From: JALYYC01 sp036732165
Lineage (GTDB): Bacteria > Chloroflexota > Dormibacteria > CF-121
Assembly (NCBI GenBank): GCA_036732165.1
Contig: DAINCX010000007.1
Coordinates: forward strand, 1-64,000
Direction: 5' to 3'
DNA length: 64,000 bases
Below the pieces are notes generated by a model. It was not told where the DNA came from. It did no database searches and saw nothing but the letters and a program-made list of their open reading frames with translations. The stretch's first letter is position 1. Every line of letters starts with the position of its first letter. Shown here one piece after another: positions 52,025 to 61,287 of this stretch. The position numbers and the translations under genes were made by a program.

Positions 52025-52122
52025 ATCGCAATCTGCAGTTCGCCAGAGTTCGCTGAAGTTCATTGCGTACTCTACGGCAAGCCTGAGTGTTCATTAGAGT
52101 TCATCCTGGTTCGCCAGAGTTC
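52020..52122. other. Attachment-site-like region: core inverted repeat plus 10-bp-phased GTTC repeats
   Basis: An inverted repeat TGCAGAT-CGCA-ATCTGCA (52020-52037) sits exactly at the tRNA-Cys break, like integrase core-type sites. Next to it GTTC recurs at 52038, 52048 and 52058, then at 52089, 52099, 52109 and 52119: exact 10-base steps in two clusters separated by 31 bases. GTTCGCCAGAGTTC occurs in both clusters. Seven sites on nearly the same helix face resemble arm-type sites of an integrative element. No integrase gene is visible in the window. Confidence 0.6.
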
Positions 52123-52450
52123 ACCGGCGTTGCCGTCACCGTTGTCGTCAAAACGCTCGTGGGAGGCAATCACTAGGCCTTGTGAGCGCAGTCTGTTAAC
52201 GACTTAGCCGCCCCAGGCTCCGGGGCGAGTTCAACGTTCCTCGCTCCACTACGTCGAGAAAGGATCGGGATGGGCGAAGACGAAACGGTAAGCTCCGCCG
52301 CGTGACTGCCCATTCAAGGTAGTGATGAGCTCAACCTGACTCAACGCTGCGAAACTGCTTGTTGCGGCCGTGCAGAGGGAAATCGTGGCATCACGCTCGC
52401 CTGGCTCAGGTAGCAGATGCAGCCGCACTTAATCCGGGCCAGAATGACTT

Positions 52451-52894
52451 GTGAGCATGAAAGCCGAGGTCAGCATCACCATCAAGCGATCCGTTGAGGA
52501 CGTCTTTGCCGTACTGAGCAACGTCGAGGACACCCCGAAATGGTCGTCGAACGCGCTTGAGGAGAAGATGACTTCGGCGGGTCCAGTCGGCGTGGGCTCG
52601 ACGAGGCGAGCCGTCGTGAGGTCGTTCGGGCGCACCACCGAAAATGAGGCGGAGGTCACCGATTTCGAGCCGAACCGCAGGATCGCGCTACAGGGCATAT
52701 CGGCAGCGTTCCCCTTTCGAGTCTCAATGGGCTTCGAACGCGTTACAAGTGGTACACGCGTCGACTGGACCTGGGAGCTGGCGCCACGCGGCTTCCTCAA
52801 GCTGGCCGGGCCGCTCCTCACCCGCGTATTTACGCGGCAGTTTCGGAAAGACCTGAACACCCTGAAGGACATGATGGAAGCTGGCGCGCTGTAA
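52451..52894 (+). CDS. SRPBCC (START-like) family protein
   Basis: 147 residues from GTG 52451 (ATG 52457 is an alternative). The fold signature is MKAEVSITIKRSVEDVFAVLSNVEDTPKWSS, with a beta-sheet and a long C-terminal helix (TRVFTRQFRKDLNTLKDMMEA). Members bind hydrophobic ligands in a cavity. It lies just right of the integration scar and convergent with clpX. Ligand unknown. Confidence 0.82.
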   Translation: MSMKAEVSITIKRSVEDVFAVLSNVEDTPKWSSNALEEKMTSAGPVGVGSTRRAVVRSFGRTTENEAEVTDFEPNRRIALQGISAAFPFRVSMGFERVTSGTRVDWTWELAPRGFLKLAGPLLTRVFTRQFRKDLNTLKDMMEAGAL

Positions 52895-53117
52895 GTCGGG
52901 ACGCCAAGAGTCATTCGCGCACACTCGCATGTGCGAACGCTCAGACTTCCCCGGGCGACGTTGTTCCCGCACTGACGGCCAATCCCTGGCCGAGCGCCCA
53001 GCGGGCCTCACCCAGCCGGCGGATCACACCGTTGACGTCAAGTTGAACGCGAATCGAGTTTTGCCGCTCTTCAGGCAGGATTGCCCGTCACGGCCGGCAG
53101 GTGACCAGCAGCAAATG

Positions 53118-54386
<1,269 letters not shown>

Positions 54387-54487
54387 TGCGAGGTCTTCGG
54401 CCCTTCGCGTTTGGGTTCTAGCTCAGTGTCCCGCTCGATCTTCTCGATCGACTGCCCGATGTGGTTGGCGAGCATCTCATGAAATCG

Positions 54488-55114
54488 CTAACTGGCCGCC
54501 GGGGCCCGAGTAAGCACTTCGTGGACCGCCACGTCGAAGATCTTTTTGCTCAGCTCACCCGTCCGATGAGGCTTGAACTTCGCGATCTGTTCCTGGTAAT
54601 AGCCGACGTCTTCGCTCTTCTTCAGGCTCTCCTGAGAGTCAAAGAGGGTCAACGCGATCGCTTTCCCGTCGGCCGTCTGTGCCAGGTAGGTTGAGGCGAA
54701 CCCAAATTGCGTGCGCGCAGCCGGGACCACTGATTCCTTATAGAGCTTGACGATCTCGGTTTCGGAGCCCGGACGGGTCGGAAGCACAGTCAGGCGGGCA
54801 GCCCTCGGGGCGATTCCGGCCCGTGTGTCGTGCGCCCTAACCTCACCGGTGTGGCGGACCTGCGGCTTCGTGAAGACCTCCCTGAACTTGCTAATCTGCT
54901 CCAGATAGATCTGTTCGCCGGCGCTAAGGGCCTCCTCCTCCTGCGATTCCCAGAGGCTGACAGCGACCCCCTCGCCCTGCTGATTCATGCATTGGATGGC
55001 ACCCTCGAAGCCTTTCTGCTGCTTGAGCGCGGGAAGGACGGAATTCCGAAAGATCTCGTTCGTCTTGTCCCGCCGGTTCGGGTCGCTCGTCATTTCAACA
55101 ATGCGTGCGAACAT
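54488..55114 (-). CDS. Double ABM-like (dimeric alpha/beta barrel) protein
   Basis: 208 residues with two related ferredoxin-like modules: MFARIVEMTSDPNRRDKTNE...PALKQQKGFEG and LTVLPTRPGSETEIVKLYKESVVPAARTQFGFAS. Each has the helix-strand order of antibiotic-biosynthesis-monooxygenase-type domains and a W/F-DSQE segment (VSLWESQEEE, LTLFDSQESL). ATG 55114 has GAGGAG 9 bases upstream. Such proteins may be oxygenases or stress proteins. No catalytic residues can be claimed. Confidence 0.75.
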   Translation of the reverse strand: MFARIVEMTSDPNRRDKTNEIFRNSVLPALKQQKGFEGAIQCMNQQGEGVAVSLWESQEEEALSAGEQIYLEQISKFREVFTKPQVRHTGEVRAHDTRAGIAPRAARLTVLPTRPGSETEIVKLYKESVVPAARTQFGFASTYLAQTADGKAIALTLFDSQESLKKSEDVGYYQEQIAKFKPHRTGELSKKIFDVAVHEVLTRAPAAS

Positions 55115-55403
55115 GAAACTCATCTCCTCTGGTGGATGACGGCTGGGTTCCACCTGCCGTCTACGAGATGAACCTCGCCGAGCGCGCCCTGGACGACGGG
55201 CAGTCCTTTGCTCACGAGGCTAGTTTCAGCAACCTGCGGTCGCGAACCTCACTCTAACATGCCTAGCAGAATCCCACGGGTGCGACGCACAACTGCCCCA
55301 ACATGTAGGCACGCCGGGGGGCGAGCTCTAGACGTCCAGGTGATCCGGCTGAATGAGCGGTTCGCGGAGGTCCTAACGACTCGCATAATGGGGACAGGCA
55401 CAG

Positions 55404-55778
55404 ATGACAGCCATTCGTGAGGTGATGATCAAGCAGCTGGTCACCGTGGAGCCCTCAACCTCCGTGGCAGCGGCGGTGACCGTCATGGGGATGCAGCGCG
55501 TGGGCGCTCTCCTGGTGATGGAGCATGGGAGGCTGGAAGGAATCTTCACTGAGCGGGACCTCGTCCGAGCGTTGTCCTACGACATTGGTGCATCCAGCCA
55601 GCCAGTTGCCCAGTGGATGACCCGAGACCCCGTTACGGTTGGCCCCGACGCATCTGTTGCGCAAGCCCTGGAAGTCATGCTTACCAAACACTTCCGGCAC
55701 CTTCCTGTGCTGGAAGGCGAGAGCGTGGTCGGAGTGGTGTCTATACGTGACCTCTCTCGTGCCTCCTTGCGTGAATGA
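55404..55778 (+). CDS. CBS-domain-pair protein
   Basis: 124 residues comprising two CBS domains: REVMIKQLVTVEPSTSVAAAVTVMG...GIFTERDLVRAL and WMTRDPVTVGPDASVAQALEVML...GVVSIRDLSRA. Such pairs bind adenine nucleotides or related ligands and act as energy or stress sensors. Stand-alone pairs are common in DosR-type dormancy gene sets. The structured repeat copy 2 begins 29 bases after its stop. Confidence 0.9.
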   Translation: MTAIREVMIKQLVTVEPSTSVAAAVTVMGMQRVGALLVMEHGRLEGIFTERDLVRALSYDIGASSQPVAQWMTRDPVTVGPDASVAQALEVMLTKHFRHLPVLEGESVVGVVSIRDLSRASLRE

Positions 55779-55806
55779 TGCCGAGAGTCTCCGCTGGGGC
55801 TCTAAG

Positions 55807-55905
55807 AGGTGCATACTCAATTTAGAAACCGACGGCCCGGGGGCCTCCTGGTAAGCCAGGGCCCTACATGGGATGGATGTTCCTGTACCGTCGGTTTTCG
55901 TTTGG
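55807..55905 (+). ncRNA. Two-copy structured element, copy 2
   Basis: Plus-strand copy of the element at 44214-44311, from AGGTGCATACTCA to TTTTCGTTTGG. The outer stem CCGACGG/CCGTCGG (55829-55835 with 55888-55894) and both inner hairpins are kept; changes fall in the hairpin loop (TAAA to TAAG), the 3' joining base (A to T) and the 5' single strand. No gene with a ribosome site follows closely; the next start is 245 bases away. That favours a small RNA or dispersed element over a simple leader. A CATACT box at its 5' edge could be a -10 element. Confidence 0.6.
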
Positions 55906-56149
55906 TCGTCCAGCCGGACCCTACTGGCGCCTGAGCGGTCCCACCACCTATCGCCACATTCATACTGCCCATCGCACAATTGGTGAACGGGGATTAGGAA
56001 GGGTAAGGTGAGCTAGGTCGGCCGCTGCCGGCCTCATGAGTCTCGGAAGGGCGTCGTGCACAGCCTGTGAGGCGGCAAATCTAGATCACGTCACTCCCCG
56101 CTCATAGACGTCCAAAGAGTCGAGTCCATAAGAGGGACGGGACTACCGA

Positions 56150-56503
56150 GTGGCACGGATTCTGATCGTCGACGACGAGCCGGACATCCGGTTCATGATG
56201 CGGCTGATCTTCGAGGGCGCCGGCCATACGGTCGTGGAGGCGCGCCATGGCGGGACTGGCTTGAAGTCCGTCAAGGCCACGCGCCCGGACCTGGTCATCA
56301 CGGACGTCATGATGCCGACGATGGACGGATTGGAGTTCATCACGCGCCTGCGGTCGGATCCAGAGACGGCGGCGATCCCGATCCTTGCCGTGAGCGGCAA
56401 CTCCGAACTGGCCAACGGGGCCGATGCGGTGTTGCGCAAACCATTCCTGGCCAAAGAACTCCTGGTGGCCGCGGCCCACCTCATCCGCGCGGACGGCGCC
56501 TGA
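56150..56503 (+). CDS. Stand-alone response-regulator receiver protein
   Basis: 117 residues forming one receiver domain: RILIVDDEPDIRFMM (acidic pair), LVITDVMMPTMDG (phospho-Asp), AVSGN and VLRKPF (conserved Lys). There is no output domain. The KaiC-like ATPase starts one base after its stop, so the two very likely work together. GTG start at 56150. Its cognate kinase is not in the window. Confidence 0.9.
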   Translation: MARILIVDDEPDIRFMMRLIFEGAGHTVVEARHGGTGLKSVKATRPDLVITDVMMPTMDGLEFITRLRSDPETAAIPILAVSGNSELANGADAVLRKPFLAKELLVAAAHLIRADGA

Positions 56504-56504
56504 C

Positions 56505-57881
56505 ATGCGACGGATGCGAACTGGGATTCCGGATCTCGATCTCATTCTCGGGGGCGGGCTCGAGCCGGGCTCGCTCGTCATCCTCGCTGGGGCCCCCGGC
56601 ACCGGCAAGACGATCCTCGCCCAGCAGATCTGCTTCGCCAACGCCACCCCGGAGCACAAGGCCCTCTACTACACCACCCTGTCCGAACCGCATTCCAAGC
56701 TCGTCCGCCACCTGGAGCCATTCGATTTCTTCAAGCCGGAGGCGCTGGGCAAGAGTGTGGACTTCATCCACCTTGGCGAGCTGGTGGCGGAAGCGGGAAG
56801 TGCCGGCCTCGAGCCGATTGTCACCGAGGTGGTCCAACGGTGCTTTGAGACCAGGCCGGCCGTGGTCGTCATCGATAGTGCGAAAGCCCTGCGCGACTAC
56901 GTCAGCGACCACGAGCTTCGGACCGCTCTCTACAACCTGGCGAGCCGGGTGGCGCACACCGACGCACTCCTCCTGATGCTTGGCGAGTACACGCCGTCGG
57001 AAATCGAGGGCGGGGTCGAGTTCTCCCTGGCGGACGGCATTGTCCAGCTCGCCTACGAGCCCCATGAACCGGTGGACCGCCGCTGGCTGCGCGTGGTGAA
57101 GCTGCGCGGGGGCGACCACCTGGTCGGGAAGCATTCCTTTCGCATCGGCCAGACGGGCTTCGAAGTCTTCCCTCGTTTGGAGACGCTGGCGCCCAAGCAC
57201 ACCGTCGAGGCCAATGGGTCGGTCTCCAGCGGCATCCGCGGGCTCGACGATTTGATGGGAGGCGGGATGACGGCCGGGCAGTCCACCGTCGTCCTCGGCC
57301 CGTCTGGTGCCGGCAAGACCATTCTCGGGCTCCGCTTCATTGCCCAGGGCCTCGAATTGGGAGAGCGATGCCTCTATGTGTCCTTCCAGGAAACCGGCGA
57401 CCAGCTCCTAAAAAAGGCCGCCGGCTTCGGTTGGGACATGGAAAGTGCCTTGAAGTCAGGGCAGCTGGCCATCCATTACATCCCAATTGGAGAGCTGGAC
57501 CTCGACACCATCGCGGCCGCCGTGCGCCGGGAGCTCGCCAAAGGCTCGGTTCGCCGGGTGGTGGTCGACAGTCTGGCCGAGCTCGTGTTTGCCGCCCGGG
57601 AGGCGGAACGGTTCCCCGCATATTCTCGCAGTCTGGTGGGATGGATCCGGGCAGCCGGAGCCTCGGTTGTGATCACCAGTGAGACCACCACGCTGGGACT
57701 CCGCTATCTGGAAATCGGTTCCGAACTCCGGCGGGCGCTGAACGTCATCAAGATGCGAACCAGCAACCACGACAAGGGCGTCTTCGAGTACGTGATCGAT
57801 GCGCATGGCCTCACGATCAAGGACCGGCTGGAGGGGGTCACCGGAGTCCTGGGCTGGAGCGCCCTTCGCACCCAGGAGTGA
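56505..57881 (+). CDS. KaiC-like double-domain RecA-superfamily ATPase
   Basis: The 458-residue protein has two KaiC domains: GIPDLDLILGGGLEPGSLVILAGAPGTGKT (Walker A1) and GIRGLDDLMGGGMTAGQSTVVLGPSGAGKT (Walker A2, near residue 265), each with a Walker-B-like hydrophobic Asp strand (AVVVIDSAKAL, RVVVDSLAEL). Such ATPases occur with receivers and histidine kinases outside cyanobacteria as signalling modules and are not proof of a clock. ATG 56505 gives the normal N-terminus. A terminator follows at 57968. Confidence 0.9.
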   Translation: MRRMRTGIPDLDLILGGGLEPGSLVILAGAPGTGKTILAQQICFANATPEHKALYYTTLSEPHSKLVRHLEPFDFFKPEALGKSVDFIHLGELVAEAGSAGLEPIVTEVVQRCFETRPAVVVIDSAKALRDYVSDHELRTALYNLASRVAHTDALLLMLGEYTPSEIEGGVEFSLADGIVQLAYEPHEPVDRRWLRVVKLRGGDHLVGKHSFRIGQTGFEVFPRLETLAPKHTVEANGSVSSGIRGLDDLMGGGMTAGQSTVVLGPSGAGKTILGLRFIAQGLELGERCLYVSFQETGDQLLKKAAGFGWDMESALKSGQLAIHYIPIGELDLDTIAAAVRRELAKGSVRRVVVDSLAELVFAAREAERFPAYSRSLVGWIRAAGASVVITSETTTLGLRYLEIGSELRRALNVIKMRTSNHDKGVFEYVIDAHGLTIKDRLEGVTGVLGWSALRTQE

Positions 57882-57967
57882 CCTCGTGAGGCGACGTGCC
57901 GTCTGGCGCTGCGGCATCCTGGTAACTTCCACAGAGTTTTGCCACCCTTCAACCTCTACGGGGAAGT

Positions 57968-58002
57968 GACGGAGGGCCGAGCGATCGAACCCTCCGTCTT
58001 TC
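57968..58002 (+). terminator. Intrinsic terminator after the KaiC-like gene
   Basis: GACGGAGGG (57968-57976) and CCCTCCGTC (57990-57998) form a perfect 9-bp stem with a 13-base loop, followed by TTTC. It may also terminate the convergent cold-shock gene less efficiently. Confidence 0.65.
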
Positions 58003-58010
58003 AATGCGGG

Positions 58011-58208
58011 CTAGCGGCTCAGTTGAACTCGATTCGCCCGAGGCCCCTTCGGGCTCGGCTCGATCTCGAACGAAACCTTCTCACCGCCCATGAGGGCGTC
58101 GAAATCCTGGACGCCGGAGCGGTGGAAGAAGTATTCCTTTCCGTCGTCGGCCGCGATGAAGCCGAACCCGCGATCGGGCACGATCTTCTTGATGGTTCCT
58201 TCAGTCAT
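58011..58208 (-). CDS. Cold-shock-domain protein (CspA family)
   Basis: 65 residues: TEGTIKKIVPDRGFGFIAADDGKEYFFHRSGV contains both RNP-type motifs (GFGFI and YFFHRS) of the cold-shock fold. It should bind single-stranded RNA or DNA. ATG 58208 has AGGAGGAGAC 8 bases upstream; upstream in-frame codons have no homology. Confidence 0.93.
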   Translation of the reverse strand: MTEGTIKKIVPDRGFGFIAADDGKEYFFHRSGVQDFDALMGGEKVSFEIEPSPKGPRANRVQLSR

Positions 58209-58360
58209 CTGATGTCTCCTCCTTTTCGAACAAGCTTCCTGGCGCGACGGGCCTGTCCGACTGGGAACCACCGCGAGGGGCCATCAGGGTGATGGCTGCT
58301 GCAATTATGCGCGGAACGGCATCGGCTCAAGCGCCGGCACCCTTGGGGAGCCCGGACGCG

Positions 58361-58732
58361 CTACCGCCACAGGTCCTTCAGCTTCTCGCTGCGGCTCGGA
58401 TGGCGGAGCTTGCGCAGTGCGTTCGTCTCAATCTGCCGGATGCGCTCGCGAGTGACCCCAAGGCGCTGGCCCACCTCTTGCAACGTGAGCTCATGCGCGT
58501 CGATCAGCCCAAAGCGTAGCTGGAGCACGCGCCGCTCACGCGGGGTGAGTGTATTGAGGACATCCTCGACCTCGATCCGAAGCATGCTGACCAGAGCGGC
58601 GTCCGCAGGCGAGGTCGCCGCCTTATCCGCGACGAAGTCGCCGAGGTGGGAATCCCCTTCTTCTCCAATCGGTGTCTCGAGCGACAACGGGGTCTGCGAG
58701 AGCGTGACGATTTCGCGCACCTTTTCCGGTGT
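58361..58732 (-). pseudogene. rpoD: C-terminal fragment of a primary sigma factor (RpoD/SigA-like)
   Basis: The minus strand encodes PEKVREIVTLSQTPLSLETPIGEEGDSHLGDFV (region 3), then LTPRERRVLQLRFGLID and LTLQEVGQRLGVTRERIRQIE (regions 4.1 and 4.2) and the normal C-terminal stop. Regions 1-2 are missing: upstream of Thr-Pro-Glu-Lys at about 58732 the frame reads unrelated codons that lie antisense to an ATPase gene. It has no start codon of its own. Either the gene was broken by rearrangement or two genomes were joined during assembly. Confidence 0.8.
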
Positions 58733-59659
58733 GCCAGCATCTTTGCCCGGGTGACCCCGGATCAGAAATCCCGCATCATCAGGCTCCAGCGGACTCAGCA
58801 CATTGACGTCGCCTTTCTGGGCGATGGCGTCAATGATGCGGTCGCCCTCCACGATGCGGACGTAGGCATCTCGGTCGACTCGGCTACCGACGTAGCCAAG
58901 GACGCAGCCGATATCGTGCTGCTGGAGAAGGACCTCGGCATCCTCGCCGACGGCGTGGTCGAGGGCCGCCGGATCTTCTCGAACACCATCAAGTACGTAC
59001 TGATGGGCACCTCATCGAACTTCGGCAACATGTTCAGCGCCGCAGGCGCATCGATCTTCCTGCCGTTCCTGCCAATGACGCCGACGCAAATTCTGCTCAA
59101 CAACCTTCTCTATGACGTCAGCGAGATGACCATCCCGACCGACCGCGTCGATCCGGAAATGCTGGCCCGGCCCGCGCAGTGGGATACCCACTTCATCCGC
59201 CGCTTCATGATCTCCTTTGGGCCGATCAGCTCGCTCTTCGATTTCCCAACCTTCGGGGTCATGCTCTGGGTCTTTCATGCCACTCGGAGCCTGTTTCAAA
59301 CGGGATGGTTTGTTGAATCGCTCGCCACCCAGACGCTCGTCATCTTCGTCATCCGGACGCGCAGGGTCCCGTTCTTTCACAGCCCTCCGGGCCGCGTGCT
59401 GGCGTTCGCCAGCGTGGCCGCCGTCGTGATTGGCGCGATCCTTCCGGTGACCCCGGCCGCGGCGCTCTTCGGCTTTCGCCCGCTCCCCCCCGGCTTTTTC
59501 GTCGTCGTGGCCCTGATGGTGGCTGTCTACCTTGCCCTGGTGGAGCTGGCAAAGGCCATTTTCTTCGCTCACCCACGCGATGGCACTCCGCTGGCTGCCG
59601 GCAGCAACCGGCGGCAGCGTCGGATTTTTCGCCTTCGGACCCGCTGGTCGACCGACTAA
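58733..59659 (+). pseudogene. C-terminal fragment of an MgtA/CtpF-type cation P-type ATPase
   Basis: The plus strand begins abruptly with ASIFARVTPDQKSRII, equivalent to about residue 620 of MgtA. It continues with the hinge GDGVND motif (FLGDGVNDAVALHDADVGIS), ILLNNLLYDVSEMTIPTDRVD and the last membrane helices to a normal stop. The N-terminal membrane helices, actuator domain and DKTGT phosphorylation site are absent. The upstream in-frame codons are antisense to the rpoD fragment. As it stands it cannot be a working pump. CtpF-type pumps belong to the DosR regulon in mycobacteria, fitting its neighbours. Confidence 0.8.
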
Positions 59660-59689
59660 CACTTCCCCGGGGAGCGTCCCGAATCCAAT

Positions 59690-59703
59690 GGGACCATCGG
59701 CCC
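59690..59703. promoter_or_regulatory. DosR-box-like palindrome upstream of the 59754 operon
   Basis: GGGACCATCGGCCC fits the mycobacterial DosR/DevR core pattern (GGGAC, four bases, G, any, CCC). It lies 50 bases upstream of the start at 59754. A DevR-like regulator is encoded 2.3 kb away. Binding is inferred. Confidence 0.5.
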
Positions 59704-59753
59704 TCCCACCCCTTGCCCGACCGCGGCATGCTCAATGCGAACGGAGGTGAGCA

Positions 59754-60176
59754 ATGAGCATGGCTGAAGTAACAAGGGACCACCTGGTACTGCTCGCGGA
59801 ACCGGACCCAACCGAACGCGAAAAGCTCGGGGCCTGGCTGGAGAAAGCCGGCTATGGAGTGATCAATTGCCCGGGGCCGCCTGGCGCCGGGCTGATCTGC
59901 CTCGGCCAGCGCGGCGGGGCCTGCGGCCTGGTGGAGATTGCTGATCTCCTGGTGCTGGACCTTGGGCTGGTGGCTGACGCGGCCGGCGAACGTACGCCCG
60001 GGCGCCAGCTGTTGCACTACTACCTGTCCTCGGGCAAGCCTGTTCTTCTACTCGGGGATGCTGCCCAAACGGGGCGGCGCCACCGATCGGACCAGGTGGC
60101 CATCCTGCCCCGAAGGCGCGGCGTGACGCAAAGAGCGCTCCTGCGGTCCATCCGACGACTGGAGGCAACAGCATGA
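59754..60176 (+). CDS. Degenerate receiver-like protein
   Basis: 140 residues. HLVLLAEPDPTEREKLGAWLEKAGYGV resembles a receiver domain whose acidic pair is partly replaced, and LLVLDLGLV could supply the phospho-Asp. PVLLLGDAAQTGRR takes the place of the Thr/Ser-to-Lys segment, and no conserved Lys is clear. It may be a non-phosphorylated receiver. GGAGGTGA lies 6 bases before the ATG. The stop overlaps the next start as ATGA. Confidence 0.6.
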   Translation: MSMAEVTRDHLVLLAEPDPTEREKLGAWLEKAGYGVINCPGPPGAGLICLGQRGGACGLVEIADLLVLDLGLVADAAGERTPGRQLLHYYLSSGKPVLLLGDAAQTGRRHRSDQVAILPRRRGVTQRALLRSIRRLEATA

Positions 60177-60796
60177 AACTGAAGACCAGCGACCTGACCG
60201 GCAGCCGAGTTCACCGCTATCGCCTCGCCCACCCTTACGCAGATCGCTGGGCGACCGGCAAGGGGGGCATCCCCCACTCAATCGAGACGCAGAATCGGGT
60301 ATTCCGGATGGTCGATCACGAACTGAGACGCAGGGACAAGCTCAGCGCCAGCCAGTTCTTCCACGTCCTGCGAGCCCTCGACGATGCGGCCCGCTGGGAA
60401 ACCGGCCCGAACCGACTTCCGACGCCGACCTCCGCTTCGGCGATGGGTCTGGTCGGTTACAAGATCCTGTTCGGAAAATTACCTCCGCTTCGCGGCCACG
60501 ATTGGCCGGCTGACTGTGAGCTGACCGACGAGGCCGAGTCCGAACTGGCAACGCTCGGGCTTCGCGCCCGGGGGTTCGAGCCGATCGTCTTTGACTCATG
60601 CGACCCGGCAGCTTACCTCTGGGCCCTGTGGGCAATCGACGAGCGCAAGCAGACGGCGACTGAGGCGATCAGGCGCGAGAGCCGTCCGGTGGCTCCCCCT
60701 CGAGGTCTGGCCGTCACTCCCGCGCCGGTGCGCCATCATGCCCCGGCACCGATTCCGCTGCGGCGCTCGCTAGAACCGGTGGGCATGGGCAGGTAA
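60173..60796 (+). CDS. Conserved hypothetical protein
   Basis: 207 residues, soluble, with no recognised domain. Features are a charged N-terminus (LTGSRVHRYRLAHPYADRWAT), a helical middle (FFHVLRALDDAARWE), FEPIVFDSCDPAAYLWALWAI and a Pro/Arg-rich tail. It is translationally coupled to the preceding receiver-like gene and is 5 bases ahead of the next gene, all under one DosR-box-like site. Confidence 0.6.
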   Translation: MKLKTSDLTGSRVHRYRLAHPYADRWATGKGGIPHSIETQNRVFRMVDHELRRRDKLSASQFFHVLRALDDAARWETGPNRLPTPTSASAMGLVGYKILFGKLPPLRGHDWPADCELTDEAESELATLGLRARGFEPIVFDSCDPAAYLWALWAIDERKQTATEAIRRESRPVAPPRGLAVTPAPVRHHAPAPIPLRRSLEPVGMGR

Positions 60797-60801
60797 CGGA
60801 G

Positions 60802-61230
60802 ATGTGGGTACGAGCCGCCACCATAGTGCCGGTCCCGATAGGTGTGCTCACGGAGGGAGTCAGCCAGCTGAGCACTGAGAGGCTTGCCACGCTCGTTCAG
60901 GCCGCGTCTCACGACGCCTCGCACCTGCGTGTCCATCTCGGCTCTCCAGTTCTTAGCGACCACGTGACGACATTCCACCTCAGATGGTGGAACGACCGCA
61001 ACCGCTCTCTCACACCGGCGCTGGACGGCGAGCTGGAGCTGCGCTGGTTGGACGCGACTACCACCCGGATGGCGATCACGGCACAGTACCGATGCCACGA
61101 ACTGCTTCGAGAGTTGGGGGACACGATCTTTCTGCGCCGGGTGGCCGAGTCCGTCCTGGCCGCCTTCGTGGATTCGCTCCAGAGCGAGCTCCAGGCATCC
61201 GCGCCCGCCCTTGCGGGTCATAGGTCCTGA
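60802..61230 (+). CDS. Hypothetical protein, distant paralogue of 61419-61919
   Basis: 142 residues. The C-terminal half (LDGELELRWLDATTTRMAIT...RVAESVLAAFVDSLQSEL) aligns in order with the product encoded at 61419-61919 on the other strand (LEGELGLAPLGPHLTQLSFS...RVAEATIKDFIDRLARAL). The pattern of a beta-sheet followed by a long C-terminal helix suggests an SRPBCC-like ligand-binding fold. It is the last gene of the 59754 operon. Confidence 0.6.
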   Translation: MWVRAATIVPVPIGVLTEGVSQLSTERLATLVQAASHDASHLRVHLGSPVLSDHVTTFHLRWWNDRNRSLTPALDGELELRWLDATTTRMAITAQYRCHELLRELGDTIFLRRVAESVLAAFVDSLQSELQASAPALAGHRS

Positions 61231-61287
61231 CCGTAGCGGGCCCTCCGGCCCATGCCACACGCGGCAGCATCGCCTACCGTAAGAATC

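Larger units (their letters stand above)
51398..52450. other. Gene-poor stretch containing an integration scar
   Basis: About 1,050 bases with no supportable protein gene on either strand; open frames here are short and have no recognisable domains. Codon composition is less GC-biased than around it. It contains the tRNA-Cys fragment and attachment-like repeats described separately, and a short GCCCC/GGGGC hairpin near 52209-52225. The base composition and the scar suggest decayed mobile DNA. Confidence 0.6.

Noticed and set aside
51984..52060. Complete tRNA gene
   Set aside because: T-arm, acceptor 3' strand and anticodon loop are good, but there is no D-arm, no 5' acceptor strand and no partner for the anticodon stem.
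52038..52122. CRISPR array
   Set aside because: The repeated unit is 4-6 bases at 10-base steps, without 25-40-base repeats or spacers and without cas genes.
51572..52207. 211-codon plus-strand open frame in the gene-poor stretch
   Set aside because: It runs antisense through the tRNA fragment and the GTTC repeats and has no domain, normal codon bias or ribosome site.
56134..56147. GGGACGGGACTACC before the receiver gene as a DosR box
   Set aside because: Only one half-site matches, and it overlaps the ribosome-binding region of the gene.
58646..58732. 5' extension of the ATPase frame as its true N-terminus
   Set aside because: These codons are antisense to conserved sigma regions 3-4 and show no similarity to P-type ATPases.
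61211..61224. GGGTCATAGGTCCT as another DosR box
   Set aside because: It lies within the end of the 60802 gene and lacks two of the core symmetric bases.
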